Of a DNA stretch of 64,000 bases, positions 21,903 to 33,622 are shown piece by piece (position 1 is the first letter of the stretch; each line of letters starts with the position of its first letter). This DNA comes from Cepaea nemoralis. Taxonomy: Eukaryota; Mollusca; Gastropoda; Stylommatophora; Helicidae. A program made the position numbers and the translations under genes. The notes under the pieces were generated by a model, which saw nothing but the letters and a program-made list of their open reading frames with translations, was not told the DNA's origin and did no database searches. The stretch lies in NCBI GenBank assembly GCA_014155875.1, contig JACEFZ010006262.1, positions 1 through 64,000 of the forward strand, written 5' to 3'.

Positions 21903-22386
21903 GGGTCAATTGCAGGGTGGTCATCTGAACGACACACGGGGAAGTGGAACCACATGGGGAGACTCTGGCCAATGTGAAACATTGCGCCCTTATTACAAAC
22001 AAACAAAAAATAAGTTTTTTACACGGACATACGTCATCCACGACCGTTGCTAGAAAACGCACTGCTGGGCGAGGTCACAGCAGGTCTGCAGTCGTCAGAA
22101 GCAGTCACACCTCCCACCTACTCCCCCCCCCCCCCTCGACAAGTACCTCGCGTCGATTACGTTCCTCACACTTCCAGGGGAAGGATTTTCCCGTTTTTTC
22201 TTCTCCTGTCGTGCGCTCACACTCTGATTTCCAGGAGAATGTGTTTCATATTGTTAAATGTTATTTGTCTACACTCTCATACTCATGTCTGCCTCTCACC
22301 TGCCGTCAACTGTTGTTAATTGATATAGGTAAAAACACTATTGACATGCACGCGTGGCTTTCCATTCACAGTTAATTTTATAAAGT

Positions 22387-25339
22387 GGCTTGGTGCAATA
22401 TTACTAGAGTTTTGGTGCTTCTTTTCCCCTGCTATCACATTCCATCTATTCGACAATATTTCCAAATTTTGAAATCTTCAGTTTTATCCTTGGACTTTAT
22501 ATTTCGTTGTCCACCTTTCTTAACATAAAATAGACCTTAGTCGTGGTACCAGCTTCACGACAAAGGGACACCCCATACTGCTCCATTTCTGTGTCTGTGT
22601 ACATCACACAATATACTCCACAATGTGAGAAGTGGAACAGAGAGCAGTTCCGGCAAACCAAAAGAACGCACACGTATTCATGCATACGGCTAATGCCAGA
22701 AGCCAACAGAACAGCCCACCACTATAATTAAAGTTTGTTGTCGATGGAAACAAACAGTCACTAGAGAACTAACAGTTGTACATACATTATACTTAAGGCA
22801 AAACCAGTTAACTATTGACATCTGATTTCTAAACATCTAAGTCAGATGTCAACAAGCAAGTGAGCTTATATATAACTGTCACACATACTGAAACATTCAA
22901 ATATACTTATGTCCGCACAACGACAGATAATGACTAGCATATTTAAACCAATCATATGTTGCCAATGTCAAACTGGGACATCATCTAAACCACACGCAAA
23001 ATCAATATCTACGAGATGAGGGGCTAGAGAGGAGCTGCTAACTTAACTTTCCGATACCGAGAAAGAAATGGTGTTATCAGACAGACAGCGAGATCAACAC
23101 CTTGAGCCACATATATCGAAAAGAAGATCAAATAGTTCGGCCATCTCGTTATAATACAATACCACCAGTTACTAGCACTGGAGATGCGCTAAAGAAGACA
23201 ATATTTGTCCGCACGACGCTTGGCGGCAAAGGTTGCAAAGATGATGATCAAGTATCGGGTCCTTTACTGAACGCAGCGTCTCATCATGGCCCCCTCCGAA
23301 TGGATTGTCGATCCTTGGCCAGTTTACCCGCCTCACGTATTTTGCCAGTAAATGTTTTTGAATACTGAAGACACAAACAGTAGATTGCACAGTTTACTGC
23401 AGGCATATTTCGCTGCATCTCTTCAAGTGTCAGAAGTCACACAACAAGCCAATCAACGAATCATTCAAGCTGAAATATTATCATCATTTGCCATGCCGCT
23501 AAGCGTGAGCGGTCATATTTCGCCATCTTGAACGAATACCAAGCTGAAATATGAAACACATATAATCCCACAGTATTTTAAAGTGTCTACCTACAGTAAT
23601 TTTCAATGATATGGAATGCATGGTTTAAAGGCGACAGGGCGACTTCATTGCAACTTGTTTTATCCCATATGTCTCGGTGTCTTTCCATAGAGCGGCCTGC
23701 CGCAAGCGTCGCACCGTTTGTGTGTAAAATGCACCTCCCATCAGATGTTATGACAGTTCCGTTTGTGTGAAATTTATTTTATTTTATTATTCATTTTATA
23801 TATTTATTGAGTGCTTCTGATTTCGGATTTTCACCTGTATTTCGGGATACGATGGATCTCCTTGTAAGGTATGTGCAACGTGTTGATGTTTAGTACGTTT
23901 CTTCTCACAGGAGCTTAATATACCTATTGGTTTCCAATTCATAATTTTCAATGGAATATCAAGATTGTTTTATTTACACAACAATGGTTGGGATTACGAA
24001 TCGCATCTGCTTCAGCATATGTTTTTTCTTGATTATCAAATCTTAGTAGTACTAAAACAAAAAAGAAGAGAAGTAGCCATTGATAGGTATTGATCCCTGG
24101 CAATTGCTTTGATAAGCAAAGACAATTAATCTAACAGATCATTGCATGGATAAACAAAGAATTGGAAGTCTCCGTATGGAAGCTATAAAACTATGCCTTC
24201 CCACTTTCCATTTGTGTTGATTTCTTAATAATCATTATGTGCCATGCCGATAAACATGGTAGCTAATGTTTCGCTTCCTCACACGACCACCATCAGATAT
24301 GTATTTTTGTCTCGATTATATCGTCTGGTCTAGCCATACTGTAGCATATTGCGCACTCCGTCAGTTCACACCTGCACAGCACTACCTTAAAAACACACTT
24401 CTCAACTAAAGTGTTCGCACCGGACAGCATTGGAATGTAAGGAATGTGGCGTCAGCTCTAATAATAGCTATGACACCCAGTGACAGACAGGTCAGATGAT
24501 CGGATCCTGCCCTATTCATTGGGTAACCTAGAAGAATCGCGTCGCCGCGAAAAGTTTTGGGTTCAGAGACGCTAGCATTTGGCAGATCGACCGTCAAGGA
24601 AGCCAGATGTGGTTTCATTAAGAGTCCATTTGATCTGTATGTCCCTCTGCCTAATTCATGGGAATACTTCAGACTAAATTATGGCTGATTTTATATACTT
24701 ATGAGTCAGGTAAAGTTTTATGTATGAGAGTGTGTGTGTGTAAGTTTCGGCACTAATGAATATATATATTCTTCTATCCGAAGATAGCCGCCAACTTTCT
24801 CCCGGTCCCAAAATGGCTACTCTCTGCCAGCACCGGTGTAGATATCTAACTCCATCTACCTTTCGTTTCCAGAAAAGTTGCTGTACAAACACTATATCTT
24901 AAGCTGTGAAAAGAGGCTCACTTATGCCCAGACTGTTTCCTATTCCTGAGTCTAAATCCTACTAGCTTTCTGAATGCGTTCAGAACAGGTTTAGTACAGG
25001 ATAAACTATGATCTGTGTGCTATGTGTCGCTTTAGTTCCAATCCACAGCGAATCGTCAACACACGCGAATGTGAGACGGAAGAATGAAAGGCTCTACCTC
25101 TTATCTTATATGTCCGTGGCGTGAAGACAGACTGTGTGTGTAACTGTTTTGCATCAATGACTGGTCCTTCATTTATACTGCCGTGATTATTCGAACGCAT
25201 TGTGACGTGATCGAACATGTATCTAGCACTCTGACCGAATCACAGTCAAGCTAACAGCCCTACCCCAGCACTCAAGTGAACGAATAAAGAAGAAGATTGG
25301 TGTTAGAATGAGAGAATGAGTGCATTGTGTCCTCTCATC
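22387..25339. other. Unassigned sequence with scattered unit fragments
   Basis: Mostly unlike the rest of the window. Unit fragments occur at 23480-23530 (ATGCCGCTAAGCGTGAGCGG), 23610-23715 (the TTTTATCCCATATGTCTCGG block) and 24240-24300. Minus-strand frames at 22497-22706 (69 codons) and 24406-24618 (70 codons) have mixed composition but no motif I can name and no clear splice signals, so I do not call genes. The end carries a GAAGAAGA LINE-like tail (about 25285). Confidence 0.4.
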
Positions 25340-26475
25340 TTTCTTTCACTCTGTATATATCTATATCTATAAAAACAGAGCGTATGTTTGTTTGTGGGTA
25401 TTTATGTATTGGATGCGTTCGATAACGGTACATCCGATTGAGATGAAATTTTCTACACGTCTTCCTTTCATTCCTGTGCAACCGACTATAATAATTTCTT
25501 AATGTAAAATCTTCTACTTATTTAATAACATTTACTTTTCCATTTTCATTATATAATGTCTATATAGCAGGGGGACTTCACTCTAGAAAAGTTATTTCAA
25601 GGGGCATAACTTTTAATAACATTTCTATATACTTTATAGTCATATTGTTGGACTTACTTGCACTATTGTTAAACTCTTTGTCTATAGTTATTTTCAGGCA
25701 TATGAGTTATAATAAATAATGATATAATCTTTAAGGCATTTTCAAAGTTTTCATAAAAATAATGCATAATGCATAACATTGTAACCCATCTTTTTCTACA
25801 GTTTTCATTGAATGGTGTGTGGAAGGACATTCTTTTAAGTTACTGTGCGCCAGGAGCTGGGCGAAACCACGCCGGGTCAGATAGATAGACAGATAGTCGG
25901 GCTTATTTGACTACTTATATGAATTAGATGACATGCTCCCCACCAGGGACTGGGTGAAGCCGGGCCGGGTCAGACAGACAGATAGACAGACAGACAGTCG
26001 GGAACGGGAGAGCTTATATGACTACGTATATGAATTAAATTAGATGCTCCCCACCAGGGACTGGGTGAAGCCGGGCCGGGACAGACAGACAGATAGACAG
26101 ACAAACAGATAGTCGGGAACGGGAGAGCTTATATGACTACGTATATGAATTAAATGAGATGCTCCCGACCAGGGACTGGGTGAAGCCGGGCCCGGTCAGA
26201 CAGACAGACAGACAGATAGACAGACAGACATATAGTCGGGAACGGGAGAGCTTATATGACTACTTATATGAATTAAATGAGATGCTCCCCACCAGGCCCT
26301 GGAGGGGATCTATCTATCTATTTGTTTTTCTGTCGGTCTGGCTGACCCGGCCCGGCTTCACCCAGTCCCTGGTGGGGAGCATCTCATTTAATTCATATAA
26401 GTAATCATATAAGTTCTCGTTCCCGTTACCGACTGTCTGTCTGTCTGTCTGTCTGTCTGCCTGCCTGCCTGTCTA

Positions 26476-26522
<47 letters not shown>

Positions 26523-26797
26523 GACCCGGCTCGGCATCGCCCAACTCCTGGTGTGGAGCATCTCATTTAATTCATTTAAGTATTCATATAAGCTCCCGTT
26601 CCCGTTCCCGACTATCTATCTGTCTGTCTGTCTGTCTATATGTATGTCTGTCTGTCTGTCTGTCTGTCTGATCCGGCCCGGCTTCGCCCAGCCCCTGATG
26701 GCGAGCATCTCATTTAATTCATATAAGTAGTCATATAAGTTCCCGTTCCCGACTGTCTGTCTGTCTGTCCGTCCGTCTGTCTGTCTGTCTGTCTGCC

Positions 26798-26866
<69 letters not shown>

Positions 26867-26930
26867 GTCTGTCCCTCCCTCCCTCTCTGTCTGTCTGTCT
26901 CTCTGCTGTCTGTCTAATCATTTATTGGTT
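25340..26930. repeat. GACA/GTCT microsatellite-bearing repeat, inverted array
   Basis: Units of about 110-116 bp carry CCAGGGACTGGGTGAAGCCG, a GACA/GATA tract, GTCGGGAACGGGAGAG and TATATGAATTAAATGAG. About four units run forward (25850-26300), then about three to four run in reverse (26318-26930) with GTCT tracts. The 5' lead-in from about 25360 (AAACAGAGCGTATGTTTG) through an AT-rich body looks like the element whose 3' end GAAACCACGCCGGGTCAG was amplified. ORFs rich in TDRQ are tetranucleotide artefacts. Confidence 0.8.
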
Positions 26931-27030
26931 GCAGTTAGAACAACCTTAGATAAACGAAGACCAACTTACAAAAAGCATTAGAAAGAGCACTTGAAAGATC
27001 TTTACATCTTCCCCAACAATTAACTTGGGT

Positions 27031-28243
27031 AAATGGAGCGGCGGCAGCAGCATCAGCAGAAGAAGGAAAAGGAGGAGTAGGAGCTGGGAGGAGGAAGAGG
27101 GAGGTGGAGGAGGGAGGAGTAGGAGGGAGGAAGAGATAGGCGGAGAGAGGAGGAGGAGGGAAGAGGAGGGAGGAGGAGGAGGAGGAGTAGGGAGGAATAG
27201 GAGGGAGGAGGAGGGATTAGGAGGAGGAGAGAGGAGGAGGAGGTAGGAGAAGAGAGGAGGAGGGAGGAGGAGGAAGGAGGAGGAAGGAGGAGGAGGAGGA
27301 GGAAGGAGGAGGGAGGAGGAGGAGTAGGGAGGAATAGGAGGGAGGAGGAGGGAGGAGGAGGAGGAGAGAGGAGGAGAAGGTAGGAGAAGGGAGGATGAGG
27401 AGGCAGGAGGAGGAGGCAGGAGGAGCGAGGAGGAGGAGGAGGGTAGGAGGAGGAAGAGGGAGGGGGAGGAGGAGGGAGGAGGAAGAGGTAGGAGGAAGGA
27501 GAAGGAGGAGGAGAGAGAAAGAGGGAGGAGAAGAACGCAGGGGGAGGAGGAGGGAGGAGGAGGGAGATGGAGGAGGACGGAGGAGGAGGAGAGAGGAGGA
27601 GGAGGCGGAGGGAGGAGGTGGAGGGAGGAAGAGGAAGAAGGATTAGGGAGGAGAAGGAGGGGAAGGATGAGGAGGGAGGAGGAGGAAGAGGGAGGAGGAG
27701 GAGGGAAGAGGAGGGAGGTGGAGAGAGGAAGAGGGGTAGGAGGAGGAGGAGGGATGAGGGGGAGGACATAGGAGGAGGAGGGAGGAGGAGGGAGTAGGAG
27801 GAGAGAGGGGGAGAAGGGAGGAGGAAGGAAGAGGAGTGATTAGGAGGAGGGAGGAGGGAGGAGGAGGAAGAGGGATAAGGAGGAGGGAGAAGGAGGAGGG
27901 AGGAGGAGGAAGAGGGAGGAGGAGGGAGGAGGTAGAGGGAGGAGGAGAGAGGATGAGGAGGGAGGAGGAGGGATGAGGAGGATGGAGGAGGAGAGGGAGG
28001 GGGAGGGAGGAGGAGGGGGAGGAGGTAGGAGGAGGACAGAGGAAGAGGGAGGAGAAGGGGGAGGAGGGAGGAGGAGGGATGAGGGGGAGGACGTAGAATT
28101 AGAAGGAGGGAGTGGGAGGAGAGAGGAGGAGAAGGGAGGAGGAAGGAAGAGGAGTGATTAGGAGGAGGGAGGATTGCGAGGAGGTAGGAGGAAGAGGGAG
28201 GAGGAGGGAGGAGGAGGAGGAGAAAGAGGGAGGAGGGAGAGAT
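27031..28243 (+). repeat. 1.2-kb GGA-rich purine tract
   Basis: Almost only G and A on the plus strand, built from GGA, GGAGGA and GAGGAAG blocks with rare T (mostly TAGGA). The complementary strand is a polypyrimidine tract and gives a 415-codon Ser/Pro/Leu ORF that is a composition artefact. Confidence 0.95.
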
Positions 28244-28620
28244 AAACAATCTTTTCGGGACATCAATGATTATCCACTCGTTTCTCGGGATCACGGACAT
28301 ACGTTTCCGTTACTTCAAAAGACCTCTGATCGTGATTCCGTCTTCGGTGTTTAAAGCGATGTGATCGTGGTTTACCGGCTCCTGTCTCACAATAAACAAG
28401 TGGTATCTGTTTTGATCTCCCCTCTCCGTTCTTTTGATCCTAGGGTCAATATCCTGTAATCACGTCGGGACAACAGCGATCTCTGTTCTCTGATCTTGGG
28501 TCAATAACCTTCAATCCTCGTGTGATATAGGCAATCTCTGTTTTGCTTCATCGTAGGGTCGTTAACCTTCCAGTATTCTGTGACAATGCTGACCTAAAAC
28601 ATATATACATATATTGTTGC
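28244..28620. other. Short degenerate tandem repeat, no gene
   Basis: After the purine tract, about three degenerate copies of a 57-60-bp motif (GATC...GGGTCAATA, then GCGATCTCTGTT or GCAATCTCTGTT) lie at 28432-28600. Nothing coding seen. Confidence 0.5.
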
Positions 28621-30674
28621 ATGTTACTTTGTCTACATTCTCTTATTTATTTCAGCCTCTCACATCTCATCCTCAGTTGTAAATTGATATAGGTGACAAA
28701 ATCTGTTGACTTGCACAAGCGGCTTTCCTTTCACATTTATTTTCAACAATGGCTTAGTGATGTCTGTGTAGAGAACCATTGTTTTTGTTTGCTTTATTTT
28801 TTGATCACCTAATTTTACAATTGACTCCGCTATTGTTCGGTTAATAAATCAATGGTCAGTGTATCTTTTACATTTTTTTTGGTCCCTACTCCAATGTGGA
28901 GTTAAGAAGTCTTCGTGGCAGTTGGGTTCATGCGCTTGCTGTAATATTTCAGGTGTCCCGACGGTGGCTCTATCCCTACAATAGTCAGTTGGACTTGAAG
29001 GCTGACGTATCGTTCAGAACGAAATGACAAACTTCTGAATGTAAAATTCCCTAGAAAATTGACCTGTGATTTGGGGTTGATCATGACAAAGCAAATGCAA
29101 CATATTTATTGTGATTTCAGTCTTCTTTTTACCTGTTTGAAAATGTTCTCTAAAAACCATTGCACAGACCTGGGTGTAGTGCACACCCTTGTCTCACTTC
29201 TGTAAAGCAATACCTCTTGTGTTCTCAGCTGGGTTTGTCAACCCGCTGCTCACGACTAGACGGGTTGGCCATTGAGTGTACGACTTCGCTCATACTGCTC
29301 CTCATTGTGGTACTGGTGGTTCTGTATTCGGCGGTCGGTTATACACAAGATCCGAAGCACGGTGCAGAGTGCGGGATGAAACAGGAACACATGGTTTAAA
29401 TGCGAGAGGGTTGACTTCATTGCAAAAGGTTTCATCCCATATGGCACAGTGTCTTTCTATAATGGCGGTCTGCTGCAAGCTTCGCACACAGCATGAATTC
29501 CGTAGCTCCAGCGACGACTTCCATGACATTATTAGTGGGAACTCTTTAAAGTTAAGCCTTACTACGTTTCGTGACTGTTGATTTGTTTGTCATGATCATG
29601 TGTCATGTAGATAATGATGTTCGGCCATGTTTCGCAATCTCACACCATCACTAGAGTCGTGGAACAGCTTTGCGTTCTGGTCTATATTATGTCAAGTGGT
29701 CCAACCATCCATATATTTATCTCTTTGCCTTCCTTTTGTTCTTTCCACCACAATCTTGCAGGTTGTTACTAAATTGTCTAGTCCTTTTATATTTTCAATT
29801 AATAATATGCCCACTCTATTTTGACTGACTACGTTTAATTTCACTAGTCAGATTATGGTTTTAATTTCTTCAGTGCGGGACTTTCACATTGTTTTTTTTT
29901 GTCTGTCTATCCTTGATATTCTTTGCATTGTCCTCAGATATTACATCTCCACTGCAATAATATGTTTGCCAGCTTTCCCGCTTACTGTACAAGATTCAAA
30001 TCCACATAATTCTACACGATCTATATAGCAATTCAACAATCTTTTTCTAGTTGCAGTTGACATTTTGTTATTGGTCAATATGTTTCCCATCATGCAACAG
30101 ATAAAAGACTGCAACTACTAACGCAAATTATTATAATAAAAACCAAATACTATGCGCATGATAAGAAATTATAAAATAGCACTTCACTTGTTTATTTATT
30201 TATTTATTTTTTTTTAAATTATTTATTTAGAGCATGCCTAGATTATCATAACAACAGGCTAGCATAAGTGCTAAGTGGTCACGGAATGTATACACATTTC
30301 TGTTGAAACAACTTCTGAAGAGACCACGTAAACAAGAGGAAGAAACAATATTAAATTAAAGCATGGGACATAACAATTTAGCATATTAAGGGACATTACC
30401 TGATCTAAAGATATTTCTAACATTTACATTTCTGGCAATTACTTTGTTAATTTTTCGTTATTTTCATTTATAAATTAGCACATTATGCTATTCTTCAGTA
30501 TTTTATGTTATATATGTTACAGAAAAATAAACAGCGTATAAACACAAGTAATTCATTTACTTAGTTTGCAGAATACATTTTTATAATCTGCCTTCCTGGT
30601 TTTTCCAGAATAATATATGCATAGCCTAATTTTAGCATCCATGACGTAATAATCCTCTTCCGAGACTTATATTT
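28621..30674 (+). repeat. Composite repeat unit 5, right part
   Basis: Resumes at TTGCATGTTACTTTGTCTAC and holds SINE-a (28908-29040) with the hairpin GTTCAGAACGAAATGACAAAC...CTGAATG. The GGCCATTGAG, TTCATCCCATATGGC and CATGTTTCGC blocks and the AT-rich tail follow. SINE-b is missing here. No gene. Confidence 0.65.
28908..29040 (+). repeat. SINE-a copy
   Basis: GTGGCAGTTGGGTTCATGC (A-box-like) and a weaker B box (GTGGCTCTATCCC), then the shared domain. Confidence 0.55.
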
Positions 30675-31655
30675 TTGGCAGGCCTTTGAAAGGCCAAATT
30701 GTCATCGGTGTTTTTTTTTATTTCTCGGCCTTCTGGCTACGATCGATGTGTAGTATCTGCACTTTCCGGCCAGGGTCAGCAGCAGAGGCAGAATGACACA
30801 GGTGGACGAGAAACCTCATGGGGCGTTTACTCCTGGAGAACAGAACGTCCTAACAAAATGTTTTCATACACGGACAAACCTAAGCAATATTCACTGCTAG
30901 AAAACACACTGCTGAGCGGGCGCACAGCAGGTCTGCAGTCGTCAGAAGGAGCCACATTCCACCCCCCCCCCCACCCCCACCACCTCAACGAGTACCTCGC
31001 ACCCGTTAATTCCCTCACACTTCCCGGGGAAAGGACTTCCCATTTCTCCATCTCCTGCCGTGTACTCACATCCGCATCTCCAGCCTGGATACGCTTTCTT
31101 CGCAGGTGACGGTTATTCCACAATAAGTTTATGGGCGTGTCAGAGAAAGGAAACACTGCAGTATGTCGTCACAACGGTAAAGTTGGAGCAGAAGAAAGGC
31201 AACATTAACGAACCAACTTTATTTTGAAAGAGCTGAGAAGTGGGCACGCAGGCCTGTCTAAAGAGAGACTAAGCTGTGCGGCTTGGCATCATGGAATGGA
31301 GGAATATCAGCATCAGACAGGAGTGACAGCACACCAGACACAAGGCTATGCACAGACATGATCACCTTTGCCAGACTTTGTGATATTGGATCGGAAGTCC
31401 AAACCATATTATATAGTAAATACTAGTTATTATGAGGATCAAACCAGAACTCTTCCCAATGCTGATGTCCTGACTCTGAGAGGTAAAAGGAACTCAACCC
31501 TGATCCCCGACTCTGGTGATCGTGTGAGAAGGCGAACCATGTCGTTTATCTACATATGTCACATGATGGTGATGGCACAGGGATGATGAGGAATGTACCA
31601 GAAATCAATCCAGAACTCTATTCGTGTCCTGGTTCTGGGAGAGAAACAGGAAATC
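30675..31655 (+). repeat. Composite repeat unit 6, left part
   Basis: Perfect palindrome GGCCTTTGAAAGGCC, U2-like head, GACACAGGTGGACGAG, C-rich segment (30958-31000), the GACGGTTATTCCACAATAAG segment and a run to about 31400. It then passes into LINE-derived sequence. Pieces of this unit resume after 49745. Confidence 0.6.
30718..30772 (+). repeat. U2 snRNA-like head (well kept)
   Basis: TTTCTCGGCCTTCTGGCTACGATCGATGTGTAGTATCTG keeps most of U2 positions 5-40, including GTAGTATCTG. It then diverges to CACTTTCCGGCC. Confidence 0.8.
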
Positions 31656-31659
31656 AGAA

Positions 31660-32035
31660 GAAGACGAATAATAGAAACTGATTTAATATATTTAGTGGAA
31701 AAGAAGAAACAACAAAGACATTTACGATCTTTTGAAGTCCCCGCTAATCACTGGTATCATGAAGACTAATAGACTGCAGTGGCTGGGGCATATAGAAAGA
31801 ATGGAAGATAATAGGGAAACAGAACTCGCTTACACTCGGGAAATAAATGACCGTAGACCCCGAGGCAGACCAAGAAGACGGTGGAGAGATAATATACATA
31901 CAGACCTACAAGCACTCGGAATCAGCTACTGGCAAGAGAAGGTCAACCACAGAGAAACATGGAGACGGCTTGTATCTGCAGCAAATAACCTCAATAGCTC
32001 GGAATGCTGAAGAAGAAGAAGATTTAGTAAATCTA
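31660..32035 (+). pseudogene. LINE polymerase C-terminal tail
   Basis: The frame 31732-32010 gives NRLQWLGHIERMEDN, PRGRPRRRWRDNI and DLQALGISYWQEKV, the conserved tail after the RT domain of many RTE/Jockey-like LINEs. It ends in TGAAGAAGAAGAAGA, a LINE 3' microsatellite. It is severely 5' truncated and has no RT motifs. Confidence 0.8.
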
Positions 32036-32169
32036 TTTTAAAAAACAAACAGCACAATAACAAAACAGACTTTTCCCGACTTTATTACTACTTGTTAAAT
32101 AAAGAGAATTGTATATTTATTTATTCCTTTATTTCTACATAACTTAACCACCGAATAAAATTGTCTCAT

Positions 32170-32435
32170 TAATCGCTTGATGTCTCGGAAGCTGACATAT
32201 TGTGGACATGTTAAATGTTACGTGGTTTCGTCAGAACCGGGTTAGAAGGCATAGTTCCCGAGAGACGAGCCGGGGATTGACCAACAAGACATTGAACACG
32301 TGACAGGGGGGGGGGGGGGGACCTTGCGCATGGACATAAATGAGGAAGGGGAACTGGCAACAGATGGTGTATCTCTGCGACGGGCTGTGATGAGAGCGAC
32401 GTTCTGCGAGATATATGCTACATGATGATGATAAT
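32170..32435 (+). pseudogene. Probable degenerate LINE tail
   Basis: One frame gives LMSRKLTYCGHVK, like the KLxYFGH motif of LINE tails, and the segment ends in a TGATGATGA run. A G-run at about 32306 breaks it. Weak evidence. Confidence 0.35.
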
Positions 32436-32514
32436 TGCCGTGACCTAGTTGCCTGGTAAGGATGTGTTCGCGTATATATTTTTTTAAAATTTGTATAAAC
32501 TATTTAAATAACAG

Positions 32515-32648
32515 AACAAATGCACCCATACTTCAAGAGCCGAATATTGATGAAGGTTGGTTACTAAAGACGATAAAACAAAGAAAATTGAAATCTTTTG
32601 GTCACTTGACACGTCACGAAAGTTTGGAGAGAACAATAATGGAGGGGG
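32515..32648 (+). pseudogene. LINE tail, first half, split by LTR elements
   Basis: The frame gives WLLKTIKQRKLKSFGHLTR and ESLERTIMEG. The continuation (GYMPGKRERGRPKKRW) is found at 43443, across 10.8 kb of inserted LTR-element sequence. The two halves join in one plausible LINE tail. Confidence 0.75.
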
Positions 32649-32650
32649 TG

Positions 32651-33257
32651 TGTCATGGTCTTATATGACATGTGTAAGGAAGAATGTAAGCGCCGGTATG
32701 TAAGCGAGAGTCAGTGTAAGCATGACTCAGGTAAAGGGCAGTAAGAGACGCCACGGCTTGGCTAGCGGACGGTCAGGCAAGAATCCCGTGAATAGAGCCA
32801 CGTGATGTGGGAAGGTCAACCAGGAGAGAGGCAGTGTGTGTGAGGCAGCGGATAGAGACGGACGTGTGGAGATCGAGAGAACGAGAGAACGATAGAACGA
32901 TAGTGGTTGTGACGGATAAATGGAGATGAACGTTGTGCAGTGATATTCGAGGAATGTACTAACTGTGATATGTGCGGGATGATCTGAAGTTGTGATTGTG
33001 AATGATCATGCGGGCGACAGTGTAAAGATCGCCATTGTGAGCTAGCGCGTGGCTGTTAGTGGTGAACGATTGTTTGAGCGTGAAGTGCGACTATGTTGTC
33101 AGCTTGTAATATATATTGTAATAAATGATTGTTCAGGAGATAGCTCCTGCCAGTTTCCGATTGCATTCATGTGTTATTAGTAGATGTGTTGTAGATGTTG
33201 TAATTTGCCTGTCAAAGTCCAGCGAGCGAGACAGAGCTACTAAGTAGGACTCTGACA
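32651..33257 (+). repeat. Element A 5' LTR
   Basis: Starts TGTCATGGTC, ends GACTCTGACA (TGTCA/TGACA inverted ends), 607 bp. AATAAA lies at about 33120 and would serve as polyadenylation signal; a TATA-like ATATATATTG lies just upstream. Confidence 0.92.
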
Positions 33258-33264
33258 GGTATAA

Positions 33265-33277
33265 TGGTGTCAGAAGT
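33265..33277 (+). promoter_or_regulatory. Primer-binding site, tRNA-Leu type
   Basis: TGGTGTCAGAAGT, 7 nt after the LTR, is complementary to CCA plus the 3' end of an animal tRNA-Leu ending ...ACTTCTGACA. Only 13 nt match. The identical site is in element C. Confidence 0.75.
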
Positions 33278-33622
33278 ACACATGAACCACACGCTCATGT
33301 AGAACGCACAAAAGAAGAAGAAGAAGAAGACCTATTCCATAATATATTAGAAATTGTAAAGTAAAGATGTGTTAATAGAGTCAGAACGAAAATAACATCA
33401 TTTCTTTCCACAGCAGGTTTCAATTCTACAAAGCGACCGACATAACCAGATCAGGTCAGCGGTAACCAACACGAGAATCACGTTCCTGTACATCAAGCGT
33501 TCGAGTAGTCAGCAGAGAAAGATAAGTTGATTAATTTTGATTGCTAATTACCCAAATCTGCATTCTTTGATTTTCTGGTGTAAACATCATCATTGGTAGA
33601 GTTAAATATCAAGTAACAGAAA

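Larger units (their letters stand above)
21631..22386 (+). repeat. Composite repeat unit 5, left part
   Basis: Palindrome GGCCTTTGAAAGGC, then two consecutive U2-like heads, a C-rich segment (22105-22160), a stretch near 22245 shared with TACTTATTTCAGCC-type sequence and the start of the SINE-a flank. Homology to other units stops near 22386. Confidence 0.6.

Noticed and set aside
22497..22706. 69-codon minus-strand ORF as a host exon
   Set aside because: Composition is plausible, but I see no domain, no convincing splice sites and no second copy for comparison.
26616..26921. TDRQ-repeat protein
   Set aside because: Translation of a GTCT/GACA tetranucleotide array.
27053..28300. 415-codon Ser/Pro/Leu-rich minus-strand ORF
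   Set aside because: Pure consequence of the TCC-rich complement of the GGA tract.
30718..30772. Functional U2 snRNA gene
   Set aside because: Only about 40 nt match; the Sm site and 3' stem-loops are absent and the downstream sequence is repeat-specific.
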